In this document: piece after piece, positions 35,912-43,790 of the stretch
Layout: every line of letters begins with the position of its first letter
Position numbering within the stretch: the stretch's first letter is position 1
Source: Flavobacteriales bacterium UBA4110
Lineage (GTDB): Bacteria; Bacteroidota; Bacteroidia; Flavobacteriales; Weeksellaceae
Length of the DNA: 64,000 bases
Assembly (NCBI GenBank): GCA_002383165.1
Contig: DFXK01000002.1
Coordinates: 288,638-352,637, forward strand
Direction: 5' to 3'
Position numbers and translations under genes: made by a program
The notes under the pieces: model-generated
What the model was told of the DNA's origin: nothing
The model's input: only the letters and a program-made list of their open reading frames with translations
Database searches by the model: none

Positions 35912-37003
35912 TTACACATTGAATCTGAAGTGCATCACATCGCCATCTTTTACGATGTATTCTTTTCCTTCCACTCTCATTTTTCCAGCTTCTTTCACTT
36001 TAGATTCTGAGCCATAGTTCACAAAATCATCATAACCAATAACTTCCGCACGGATAAATCCTTTTTCGAAATCCGTATGGATTACACCAGCCGCTTGAGG
36101 CGCAGTCCAGCCCTGCCCAATAGTCCAGGCTCTTACTTCCTTTACTCCAGCGGTAAAATAAGTTTGCAACTTTAGAAGATCGTAAGCTTTTCTGATCAAT
36201 CGGTTTACACCCGGCTCTTCCAGACCAAGCTCATCCAGAAACATCTCTCTTTCTTCGAAGGTTTCCAGCTCGTTGATATCTGCTTCTATCTGAGCTGCCA
36301 GAACTACAACTTCCGCTCCTTCATTTTTTGCCATTTCCTCGATTTTCGCAATCCAGTCATTTCCGTTTTTAATAGAGTTTTCATCTACATTACAAACGTA
36401 AAGAACAGGTTTATTTGTGAGCAATTGGACTTCTCCAATAATTGATTTTGTGAAATCGTCCATAGGAAATTCTCTAGCGTTTTTTCCATCTTCTACAAAT
36501 TTCTGAAGATTCTGAAGTGTTTCGTAAGTCAGGATATCTTCTTTTTTTCCAGATTTGATAAACTTTTTCGCTTTTTCTACAGCTTTTCCAATGGTTTCCA
36601 AATCCTTTAACTGAAGTTCTATATCAATGATTTCTTTATCTCTAAGTGGGTCAACAGAACCTTCTACGTGAACAATATTTCCGTTATCGAAACATCTCAA
36701 AACGTGAATAATCGCTTCACACTCGCGGATATTCGCTAGAAACTGATTTCCTAGACCTTCTCCTTTACTGGCTCCTTTTACCAAACCGGCAATATCCACA
36801 ATTTCTACCACCGCTGGCAATACTCTTTCCGGATTTACAAGTTTTTCTAACTCGAACAATCTTTTGTCCGGAACAGAAACTGTTCCCAAGTTAGGTTCAA
36901 TAGTACAAAACGGATAGTTTGCAGACTGTGCCTTGGCGTTGCTAAGACAGTTAAAAAGAGTTGATTTCCCTACATTTGGAAGACCTACGATTCCACATTT
37001 CAT
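35912..37003 (-). CDS. ychF: Redox-regulated ATPase YchF
   Basis: The 363-residue Obg-like GTPase-fold protein has a P-loop VGLPNVGKST (6-15), the G3 DIAGLVKGA, and the NVDE sequence in place of NKxD, which gives ATP rather than GTP preference. A coiled-coil domain and a C-terminal TGS domain follow. YchF binds ribosomes and affects translation and the oxidative-stress response. Length and motifs are standard. It is monocistronic. Confidence 0.95.
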   Translation of the reverse strand: MKCGIVGLPNVGKSTLFNCLSNAKAQSANYPFCTIEPNLGTVSVPDKRLFELEKLVNPERVLPAVVEIVDIAGLVKGASKGEGLGNQFLANIRECEAIIHVLRCFDNGNIVHVEGSVDPLRDKEIIDIELQLKDLETIGKAVEKAKKFIKSGKKEDILTYETLQNLQKFVEDGKNAREFPMDDFTKSIIGEVQLLTNKPVLYVCNVDENSIKNGNDWIAKIEEMAKNEGAEVVVLAAQIEADINELETFEEREMFLDELGLEEPGVNRLIRKAYDLLKLQTYFTAGVKEVRAWTIGQGWTAPQAAGVIHTDFEKGFIRAEVIGYDDFVNYGSESKVKEAGKMRVEGKEYIVKDGDVMHFRFNV

Positions 37004-37189
37004 AACGAAATTTTTATTTTATTTATTAATGTTATGCAAGCTTTTTCGGCTCGATCATCTAAAAAGCAATATTTAATTTTTTTTAATGCTAACTTTTCAA
37101 ATCATTAACACTGATTTTCAGAGTGCGCAAAGATACTGATTTTGTTTTGGAAATTTTGTTTTTTGTTTCTATTGGATGTAAGACAAGTT

Positions 37190-37380
37190 TTATATTTTTG
37201 CGTAAGCTTCCTACGTTGCGAAGCTGTGTGAGGGCGAAGGCAATTGTCGGAGCTCTTTTTATAAAAACTTCGGAAGTTTTTATAAAAAAGCGACTTGCCG
37301 AAGACCGACCCGAAGTTTGCGAAATGATGGCGCGAGCGACGCGAGCGCCAGAGATGAGCAACTGAGGGACACACCCCAAT
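37190..37380. repeat. GC-rich repeat-like patch with a 33-base palindrome
   Basis: Within the gap 37004-37392, TTTTTATAAAAACTTC (37256-37271), one base, and GAAGTTTTTATAAAAA (37273-37288) form a perfect palindrome. A GC-rich stretch with GCGAGCGACGCGAGCGCC follows (about 37330-37350). Overlapping open frames here on both strands look like by-products of the composition. The base composition differs from that of the flanking genes, so an inserted element is possible. Confidence 0.5.
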
Positions 37381-37392
37381 AATAACGATCCA

Positions 37393-37689
37393 ATGAGCAG
37401 AAAAAAACGTGAATTCCAGTCTTCTGAACTTCTTAGTTCTTTTGCAAAAATATACGGTTTCGAAGATAAATTAAAAGCTTTCGAAATCAAAGATTTTTTG
37501 GAAAATTACCTTTCTGAGGATCTTTTTTCCGAGATAGAAACGGTGAATCTGAAAGAAAAAGTTTTGGTTTTGCGCATAAAATCGCCACTGCTGAAAAATG
37601 ATTTCAGAATGAGAAGATCCTTTTTCCTGAAGAAGTTCCGAGAAGTTTTAAAAGACGAATCGCTGATTAATGATTTGCTGATTTTGTAG
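37393..37689 (+). CDS. DUF721-domain protein (DciA-like)
   Basis: The 98-residue basic protein has the DUF721 fold pattern, with the strand segment KVLVLRIKSPLLKNDFRMR. DUF721 is the core of DciA, which loads the replicative helicase in bacteria that lack DnaC. Whether this short form does so is unproven. Its last 23 bases overlap the end of the convergent Gcr-family gene. The ATG follows a GC-rich repeat-like gap. Confidence 0.75.
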   Translation: MSRKKREFQSSELLSSFAKIYGFEDKLKAFEIKDFLENYLSEDLFSEIETVNLKEKVLVLRIKSPLLKNDFRMRRSFFLKKFREVLKDESLINDLLIL

Positions 37690-39694
37690 CAATTTCTTCA
37701 ATCATTTTTTTACTTTTTTCATCCAGCCTGGATCTGAGAGGAAAGAAAAAACGGAATGGGTTTCTGATAAAGTATCTGAAAATTTCTCTGAAAATTTCTT
37801 TAGCCTCATTAATCTCTACTTTTCTTGACCTGAAAGCCAACAGCATAGATAATCCGAAACTGACTGCAAAGTTGAAAAATCCGATAACAAAAACAGTCAC
37901 AAACGATATCCAAAATGTATATGAAGTCACTACAAAATCTTTTCCGTAAAGCCCCAAAGCAAAGTTACCGGCTGCAAAGGTTATGTGACGTATATCCAGA
38001 TCCAGCCCCAGAAAAAGACCGATTGGAGCAGTTGCTCCAAGAAAAACACCAAACCAGAAATTGGAAATGATACCTGCCCAGTTTTTGGAATAATAAATCG
38101 ATAATTGCTTGGCAAATCGTGGTCCAAAAAAATAATTAATCGATGGATTTTTAGCAATTCTTTTAGGAATCTGATAAAAAACCGAATTATTGCTAATATT
38201 ACCGGAAATAACGCCAGAAATAAAGAGAAAAACACCAGCTATACAAGCATGCAAAATAGCTTTTGACTGAAAGGGATCCAAATCATGTAACAATTTTGTT
38301 GACTTTTCGAATGCAAAATTCTGTTTAAAAAGTATTTCGAGTCCATATATCATTGCTAATGCGACAGGGAAAGACATCAACACATTTCCAATAAACGCAA
38401 TAAACTGCGATCTGAAAAGCTGTGAAACAACATGCGCAAATTCTGTATAAGTATTTGTGCTATCGCCTTCCGAGAGCACCTTCGCCATTGTGGCTGCGGT
38501 CATAGCAGGTTGTTTGGTTGCCAGGGTAAAATGCATCAAGTAGATCATCACAAATCCCATCGCATAATTCATAGAAAACAAAAATGCGTGGGCAAAATCA
38601 CTGGTTGGGATATAACTGTAAAGCATTTTCAAAATACATAGCGCTCCGACAATAACGCCACCCCCAGAAGCTTTCCAGAACATCTTCATATAAGCTTTGA
38701 AAGTAGAAGTGATGTAATGCGTACCTGTTTCCGCCGTATGATTGGTTATGAGATGCGACATCAGACGGGTGCTGTCCGAAACCAAATCCCGAAGATTGTT
38801 CTTATGAGACTTATATCTGAGTATATTGAAAAAAAGCTGCTTAGAATTAATCAGGTAATCTTTTTCTGTATCTACCACAAAAAGCTTAATCGTATCTGCC
38901 ATTCTTTGGAGCTGTTGCCTGATTTTCAGTAATGACTGATTGGTCTTGCTGGAAATCCCATATTTTGAGGAATTTTTAAATGCAATATTTATAAATTCCA
39001 AACACTGATCTAGATAAACTTTCGTTTGCTTATACAAGACATCCGTTGAGGTCATCTGGAAATCAGGATTATCTTTAAACTCAGAATTAAGTACATCCAA
39101 CTCGTTCTGAAGCGCAAGGAAGGGATTATCGAAATTGCGATATTCCGGAGCCATTTTCATCACTTCTACATCCAGAGCATTGCCTATCACACGCCAAGCA
39201 ATAATATTGACTGAGAAGAGAAGCTCTTTCTTGACTTTAGGATTTCTAATAAAATCATCGATTTTAAGCAATCTAAATAACTCATCCATTTTATCCTCCG
39301 GTGAATTCTGAAAGAAGCTCAGATCTTTTTTTGGCGTTACCAAAACATTATCTACAAGATACCAGACCGTTTTTTCATTTTCAATGGGAGGAAGAACTTT
39401 ATTAAGCAATCTTTTTTTAAACTCTGGGAAAAAAGCATTTTCAGAAAGGATATCGGCTTCTGTAAGAGAAAGATTAAATGACCTGTCTTTAAAGATATTT
39501 CTCAGGTATGTCGTCAGATTATTAGTGATGGTTTTATTATCCTTCAGATAAGCCGTAAAAACGCCCAAGTCTTCTTTTTTAAGACTTGTTATAATTTCTG
39601 ACAAAGGATCCAAAGACAATGTTTCATTTTCTTCTGCAAAATACTTTGTCAGAATTGTACTGAAAGTGTCTTTTTTAAATAATCTGATTCCCAT
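37667..39694 (-). CDS. Gcr/SpecificRecomb-family multispan membrane protein
   Basis: The 675-residue protein has a soluble N-terminal half (about 1-335) and about six or seven helices in the C-terminal half. It fits the family labelled site-specific recombinase (Gcr), but no recombinase catalytic motif is visible. The strong membrane character argues against DNA recombination, so the family name is likely misleading. It is followed 17 bases downstream by no partner on the same strand and is preceded by mtgA. Confidence 0.7.
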   Translation of the reverse strand: MGIRLFKKDTFSTILTKYFAEENETLSLDPLSEIITSLKKEDLGVFTAYLKDNKTITNNLTTYLRNIFKDRSFNLSLTEADILSENAFFPEFKKRLLNKVLPPIENEKTVWYLVDNVLVTPKKDLSFFQNSPEDKMDELFRLLKIDDFIRNPKVKKELLFSVNIIAWRVIGNALDVEVMKMAPEYRNFDNPFLALQNELDVLNSEFKDNPDFQMTSTDVLYKQTKVYLDQCLEFINIAFKNSSKYGISSKTNQSLLKIRQQLQRMADTIKLFVVDTEKDYLINSKQLFFNILRYKSHKNNLRDLVSDSTRLMSHLITNHTAETGTHYITSTFKAYMKMFWKASGGGVIVGALCILKMLYSYIPTSDFAHAFLFSMNYAMGFVMIYLMHFTLATKQPAMTAATMAKVLSEGDSTNTYTEFAHVVSQLFRSQFIAFIGNVLMSFPVALAMIYGLEILFKQNFAFEKSTKLLHDLDPFQSKAILHACIAGVFLFISGVISGNISNNSVFYQIPKRIAKNPSINYFFGPRFAKQLSIYYSKNWAGIISNFWFGVFLGATAPIGLFLGLDLDIRHITFAAGNFALGLYGKDFVVTSYTFWISFVTVFVIGFFNFAVSFGLSMLLAFRSRKVEINEAKEIFREIFRYFIRNPFRFFFPLRSRLDEKSKKMIEEIATKSANH

Positions 39695-39711
39695 ATTACT
39701 TACAAAAATAA

Positions 39712-40359
39712 TTATTTCAGAACAATATTATTCATCTGCCGCATAATCCAACTGTGTTTTTTTCGAAGATAGGCGCTCGGGTTTTTCGGGTCATATTTTT
39801 TTGGATTTGGCAATACAGCAGCAATCCAAGCAGCCTCGCTCTTGTTTAGATCTTTTGCAGGCTTGTTGAAGTAATATTGGGAAGCTGCTTCTACTCCGAA
39901 AACGCCTTGTCCCATTTCAATAGAATTGAGATACCTTTCCAAAATCACATCTTTTCCCCATATCTTCTCTATTATGAAAGTATAAACAGCCTCCAGTCCT
40001 TTGCGGAACCAGCTTCTACCCTGCCAAAGAAATATATTCTTTGCCGTTTGTTGGGAAATTGTGCTGCCACCTCTTACTACCTTTCCTTTTTTATCATTTT
40101 TCTTCATGGCCTTTTCGATTTGTTTATAATCGAAACCATTATGTTTAAAGAACAATTGATCTTCCGAAGCAATTACAGCTTTTTTCACATTGTTGCCCAT
40201 CTCATCATAACTGATGTAGTCACGGTGTAACTTTCCGTATTTTATCAGACCGCCTAATTGTGTCCAAGTAATTGGGGGATTAAAAAAGATGCCGTAAATG
40301 ATAAAGATAATATTAGCTATTATTAAAATAAAAAACAGTTTTTTGATAAACTTCCACAT
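39712..40359 (-). CDS. mtgA: Monofunctional peptidoglycan glycosyltransferase
   Basis: The 215-residue protein has one N-terminal helix (about 6-26) and a GT51 domain. The domain contains ASEDQLFFKHNGFD with the catalytic Glu and VRGGSTISQQTAKN, followed by YLNSIEMG. It polymerises lipid II into glycan strands on the outer face of the inner membrane. There is no transpeptidase domain, which defines MtgA. It is co-directional with the Gcr-family gene downstream (17-base gap). Confidence 0.92.
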   Translation of the reverse strand: MWKFIKKLFFILIIANIIFIIYGIFFNPPITWTQLGGLIKYGKLHRDYISYDEMGNNVKKAVIASEDQLFFKHNGFDYKQIEKAMKKNDKKGKVVRGGSTISQQTAKNIFLWQGRSWFRKGLEAVYTFIIEKIWGKDVILERYLNSIEMGQGVFGVEAASQYYFNKPAKDLNKSEAAWIAAVLPNPKKYDPKNPSAYLRKKHSWIMRQMNNIVLK

Positions 40360-40564
40360 GGGTTAAAGAAATATTCAGCGAAAATAAGACAATTATTTTT
40401 TTCCTGTCTGTTGAAATTGAAAACTTGAAAGATAAATTTCTTGATTTTAGAATTTCTGAGATTATCTTGGTATGATACCAATCATTGCAGGACCTAGCGA
40501 TTTTTGAAAGCAAATCGTAATCAATAGAACTAAATTAATTTTTTCAGATTGTTTGCATACAATC

Positions 40565-40598
40565 AAAAAAAACTCACAACCAAAATGATTGTGAGTTT
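40565..40598 (-). terminator. Intrinsic terminator of the tRNA-Ser/tRNA-Pro transcript
   Basis: AAACTCACAA (40570-40579) pairs with TTGTGAGTTT (40589-40598); on the minus strand a T-run follows. It starts 3 bases behind the tRNA-Pro 3' end. Confidence 0.8.
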
Positions 40599-40601
40599 AA
40601 G

Positions 40602-40676
40602 TGAGCGCGTCAGGATTCGAACCTGCGACCTCCTGGTCCCAAACCAGGCGCGATGACCGGACTACGCTACGCCCCG
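40602..40676 (-). tRNA. tRNA-Pro(TGG), acceptor stem poorly paired
   Basis: The anticodon stem CCTGG...CCAGG with loop TTTGGGA gives anticodon TGG. The D arm GCGTAGTCCGGTCATCGC and the T loop TTCGAAT are normal. The 5' acceptor strand CGGGGCG does not pair fully with the 3' strand CGCGCTC: positions 1-72 and 4-69 mismatch, and 49-65 in the T stem also mismatches. CCA is not encoded. The gene is either a degraded copy or uses a shifted pairing. Confidence 0.8.
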
Positions 40677-40689
40677 TAGATTTTCTTTG

Positions 40690-40774
40690 CGGAGGGTAAG
40701 GGATTCGAACCCTTGCGACCCTTTCGGGTCGACAGTTTAGCAAACTGCTCCATTAACCACTCTGGCAACCCTCC
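40690..40774 (-). tRNA. tRNA-Ser(GCT)
   Basis: The acceptor strands GGAGGGT and ACCCTCC pair fully, the anticodon loop TTGCTAA gives GCT, and the class II variable arm CGACCCGAAAGGGTCG is present. The T arm is intact and CCA is not encoded. It lies 13 bases upstream of tRNA-Pro in one transcript. Confidence 0.94.
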
Positions 40775-40815
40775 TTGCAATATTTTAAAGATCGTTTGTT
40801 CCTCAATTGCGAGTG

Positions 40816-40847
40816 CAAATATAGAACAGTTTTCGTTATCTCCCAAA
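40816..40847 (-). promoter_or_regulatory. Promoter of the tRNA-Ser/tRNA-Pro transcript
   Basis: On the minus strand TTTG (40847-40844), 20 bases, TATATTTG (40823-40816), then about 41 bases to tRNA-Ser. Confidence 0.8.
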
Positions 40848-40869
40848 TTTTTTTCTTCATTTTTTTTCA

Positions 40870-40877
40870 TATTTTTG
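40870..40877 (+). promoter_or_regulatory. Predicted -7 element of the amidase gene
   Basis: TATTTTTG fits TAnnTTTG, 30 bases before the ATG at 40908. Confidence 0.5.
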
Positions 40878-40907
40878 AAACATAATAATCTGTAAACACC
40901 CATCACT

Positions 40908-41915
40908 ATGCGTAATTCATTATATCTCACAGCCTTAGGAATCGTAATGATATCTTGCGGAACACAACAAAAAACTGCAAAAAATAAAAACATCGCTATC
41001 CCACATGCACCAAAACCTATTTTAACAGATAAAAAACCACAAATAAAAGAGGACGAAGGAGAATATTACAAAGTCAACATTGCAGACATCAGCAAGAATG
41101 ATAATACAATAAGTTTCGGCTCTATCGTAAGTGCTAATCCTGCGGGCTACAAAATCTCAAAAAGCTATTTTCCTGCGGTAGGACAAAATTTTCGTCAGCG
41201 ATACGTGATTTTACACTACACTGTTCTGAATGATGAGAAATCTATTTCTACACTTACCCAACAGTCTGTAAGTGCGCATTATTTGGTAAACTCGCTTCCT
41301 GACAAGGAAATTTATCAAATTGTGGATGAAAATAAAAGAGCTTACCACGCAGGAATCAGCAATTGGAGAAAAGACCAGAACCTGAACGACACTTCAATTG
41401 GAATTGAAATTGTAAATCTTGGCTACACAATGGATTCTTTGAACAACCGTGTTTTTTATCCTTATCCGGAAGAACAATTCAGGAAAGTGGCAGCTTTGGT
41501 AAAAGATATTGTGACGCGATATAATATCCCGCCAACTAATATTCTCGCGCATTCTGATATTGCGCCAACCAGAAAACAAGATCCAGGTCCGCTTTTTCCT
41601 TGGAAGAGATTGTACGATGAATATCAAGTCGGGATGTGGTATGATGAAACAGCAAAACAAACTTTCCTCAATCAAATCTTAACAACCAACGATATTGCTT
41701 TACAATACAACAATCCGGAATTTGTTTCTAAAATCCAACAACAATTGGTTCAGTTTGGATATACGCTTTCTGTGAATGGTGTTTGGGATAAAACGACGAA
41801 ACAAACGATTGAGGCTTTCCAATTCCACTTTAGACCATCTAATTACAATGGAATTTTAGATGCGGAAACCTGGGCAATTTTGCAGGCTTTGATTCAGAAA
41901 TATCCGCAGAAGTAA
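40908..41915 (+). CDS. N-acetylmuramoyl-L-alanine amidase lipoprotein with peptidoglycan-binding domain
   Basis: The 335-residue protein has a lipobox ending at C17 (MISCG) and an amidase_2 domain (about 90-235). The zinc-site motifs are VILHYTVLND and AHSDIAPTRKQDPG, and SIGIEIVN lies between them. A C-terminal PG_binding_1 domain (about 255-330) follows. It cleaves the amide bond between MurNAc and the stem peptide, acting in the periplasm. The acetyltransferase gene starts at the very next base behind its stop codon. Confidence 0.9.
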   Translation: MRNSLYLTALGIVMISCGTQQKTAKNKNIAIPHAPKPILTDKKPQIKEDEGEYYKVNIADISKNDNTISFGSIVSANPAGYKISKSYFPAVGQNFRQRYVILHYTVLNDEKSISTLTQQSVSAHYLVNSLPDKEIYQIVDENKRAYHAGISNWRKDQNLNDTSIGIEIVNLGYTMDSLNNRVFYPYPEEQFRKVAALVKDIVTRYNIPPTNILAHSDIAPTRKQDPGPLFPWKRLYDEYQVGMWYDETAKQTFLNQILTTNDIALQYNNPEFVSKIQQQLVQFGYTLSVNGVWDKTTKQTIEAFQFHFRPSNYNGILDAETWAILQALIQKYPQK

Positions 41916-42461
41916 ATGAATATTGTTTTAAAAACGAAGAGACTATATTTAAGGCTTGTTTCTGAAGATGACTTTGAAAACGTTCATCACTTGCAAAGTC
42001 TGAAAGAAACGGCTAAATATAACACTTCCAAGATTCCTGAAAACATCGATGAAACTAAAGCTACTGTAAGAGATTGGATTCTTAAAAATAACAAAGAGAA
42101 TCCTAAGAAATTTACATTTGCGATTGACTTGATTGATGATGAAAAATTCATTGGTTTGATTGGAATTAATTTAGGAAAAGAACATTATCGAAATGCGGAA
42201 GTTTGGTTTCAATTTGATTACAGATTTTGGAACAAAGGCTATGCAACGGAAAGTCTGAGAAAAATAATAGATTTCGGTTTTGAAGACTTGAAACTTCATA
42301 GGATTGAAGCTGGTTGTGCGGTTGAGAATATTGGTTCTTTCAGTGTTTTAGAAAAAGTCGGAATGCTGAGAGAAGCACATACAAGACAACTGCTTCCGTT
42401 GAAATCTGGTTGGTCCGATAATTATGGCTATGCGATTTTATCAAGTGATGTGAGGAAATAA
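41916..42461 (+). CDS. GNAT-family N-acetyltransferase (RimJ/RimL type)
   Basis: The 181-residue protein has the GNAT fold of the RimJ/RimL group: LKTKRLYLRLVSEDD at the start, FIGLIGINLG, the acetyl-CoA-binding RFWNKGYATESLRKII, and NIGSFSVLEKVGM near the C-terminus. It transfers an acetyl group to an amine; the acceptor is unknown (family members use ribosomal proteins or small molecules). It abuts the amidase gene and precedes a DUF2695 gene by 13 bases. Confidence 0.88.
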   Translation: MNIVLKTKRLYLRLVSEDDFENVHHLQSLKETAKYNTSKIPENIDETKATVRDWILKNNKENPKKFTFAIDLIDDEKFIGLIGINLGKEHYRNAEVWFQFDYRFWNKGYATESLRKIIDFGFEDLKLHRIEAGCAVENIGSFSVLEKVGMLREAHTRQLLPLKSGWSDNYGYAILSSDVRK

Positions 42462-42474
42462 ATAAAAAAAAATT

Positions 42475-42786
42475 ATGCCTGATAAAAACGAAATTGAAAG
42501 ACGAAAACAAATAAAAAGAGAATTGAGAGAAAAAGCCAGACTTGAATTTGAACAAAGTCTTCCAATTTCTCGTGTTGATTTTCAAAATCTGTTTGATTTT
42601 CTCGATGAAAAACTTTCGAATCAAGAATGCGATGATTATTTAACTTTCACTTATGAATTTTTAGAAAAAAACGAATTTAAAAACATCGAAGAAATAGAAA
42701 ATTGGCTAAAAAACAATGGAGGTTATTGCGATTGCGAAGTCCTCTATAATGTTGAAGAAATGTTTGATCAAGATTCTATCTTATAA
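42475..42786 (+). CDS. DUF2695-family protein
   Basis: The 103-residue highly charged protein ends with the family signature GGYCDCEVLYNVEE, a Cys-x-Cys pair followed by conserved acidic residues. The N-terminal 35 residues are very basic. Function is unknown. It is last in the amidase-GNAT run, with a terminator 5 bases behind it. Confidence 0.75.
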   Translation: MPDKNEIERRKQIKRELREKARLEFEQSLPISRVDFQNLFDFLDEKLSNQECDDYLTFTYEFLEKNEFKNIEEIENWLKNNGGYCDCEVLYNVEEMFDQDSIL

Positions 42787-42790
42787 AATA

Positions 42791-42822
42791 AAAAACCTCG
42801 AAAACTAATTTCGAGGCTTTTT
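42791..42822. terminator. Bidirectional terminator between DUF2695 gene and prmA
   Basis: CCTCGAAA pairs with TTTCGAGG around ACTAA, with an A-run before and a T-run after, between convergent genes. Confidence 0.85.
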
Positions 42823-42827
42823 ATATA

Positions 42828-43655
42828 TTATTTACTCAACAACAGAGAAACCCACTCTTCTCTTTGGATTTTCTTTTCGAGTTTGAGATTCTGCTCCGTA
42901 CAAACTTCCAAAATATCGTCAACATCAAAGAAACAAAGTCCAGACAACAGCAATTTTCCGCCATTTTCCAAAACTGAAACATAAGTCGGAATATCGGAAA
43001 TCAATATATTTCTATTAATGTTAGCTAAGATAATTTCGAATTTTTCTTTACCAAGATTATCTGCGGTTCCTAGTTCAATATCTAATTCTACATTATTACG
43101 CTCTGCATTTTCTTTGGAATTTTCTACAGACCATTCGTCAATATCAATGGCAACCGTTCTTCCCGCTCCTTTTTGTTTGGCGAAAATCGCTAAAACCGAA
43201 GTTCCGCAACCCATATCCAACACTTTTTTGTTCTCCAAATCCATATCCAGCATCTGCTGAATCATCAAGTGCGTCGTAGGATGATGACCTGTTCCGAAAG
43301 ACATTTTAGGCTGAATCACGATCTCGTGCATATTGGGATTTGGCTCGTGAAATTCCGCCCGGATAAGGACTTTATCTTCAACATTGATGGGTGAAAAATT
43401 CTTTTCCCATTCCTCGTTCCAGTTGATATTTGGCATTTCTTCGTAAGAATATTGGATTTTCACATTGTCATTTTGAAAAAGCGGAATATTCTTCAATTCA
43501 TTTTCATTGAAAATATCTTTCTGAATGTAGCCCAAAACACCGTCATATTCTTCGGTAAAGCTGTCAAAACCGATTTCTATCAGTTCTGCCATCAGTATTT
43601 CGTTCCAGGGTTGTAAAGGATTTATTTTAAAATTGAATTCTAAGTAAGCTGCCAT
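42828..43655 (-). CDS. prmA: Ribosomal protein L11 methyltransferase
   Basis: The 275-residue protein has an N-terminal L11-recognition domain and a class I SAM domain with DMGCGTSVLAIFA (motif I) and ILANINRNIL (motif IV, N-x-x-x-N type). It methylates lysines and the N-terminus of ribosomal protein L11. Length is normal. A TAAATTTG element lies 15 bases before the ATG. It is convergent with the DUF2695 gene. Confidence 0.92.
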   Translation of the reverse strand: MAAYLEFNFKINPLQPWNEILMAELIEIGFDSFTEEYDGVLGYIQKDIFNENELKNIPLFQNDNVKIQYSYEEMPNINWNEEWEKNFSPINVEDKVLIRAEFHEPNPNMHEIVIQPKMSFGTGHHPTTHLMIQQMLDMDLENKKVLDMGCGTSVLAIFAKQKGAGRTVAIDIDEWSVENSKENAERNNVELDIELGTADNLGKEKFEIILANINRNILISDIPTYVSVLENGGKLLLSGLCFFDVDDILEVCTEQNLKLEKKIQREEWVSLLLSK

Positions 43656-43669
43656 TGTATAATTTTTTG

Positions 43670-43677
43670 CAAATTTA
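43670..43677 (-). promoter_or_regulatory. Predicted -7 element of prmA
   Basis: TAAATTTG on the minus strand, implying a leader of under 10 bases. Confidence 0.5.
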
Positions 43678-43715
43678 ATTGATTTAGAATCTATTTATAC
43701 TTATTTTGAGAAATT

Positions 43716-43784
43716 AACCACATAGGTACATAGTTTATCTAAAAATAAACAGACCAAATAGTTTTTCTATATGCCTATGTGATT
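43716..43784. repeat. Long inverted repeat, AACCACATAG family, copy 2
   Basis: AACCACATAGGTACATAG (43716-43733) pairs with CTATATGCCTATGTGATT (43767-43784). It begins 6 bases behind the stop of the TonB-dependent receptor gene, as the other copies do behind their genes. Confidence 0.72.
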
Positions 43785-43790
43785 GAAATT

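Noticed and set aside
37089..37490. Overlapping open frames of 80-133 residues on both strands upstream of the DUF721 gene
   Set aside because: They run through the palindrome and GC-rich repeat patch, and their products look like translated repeats.
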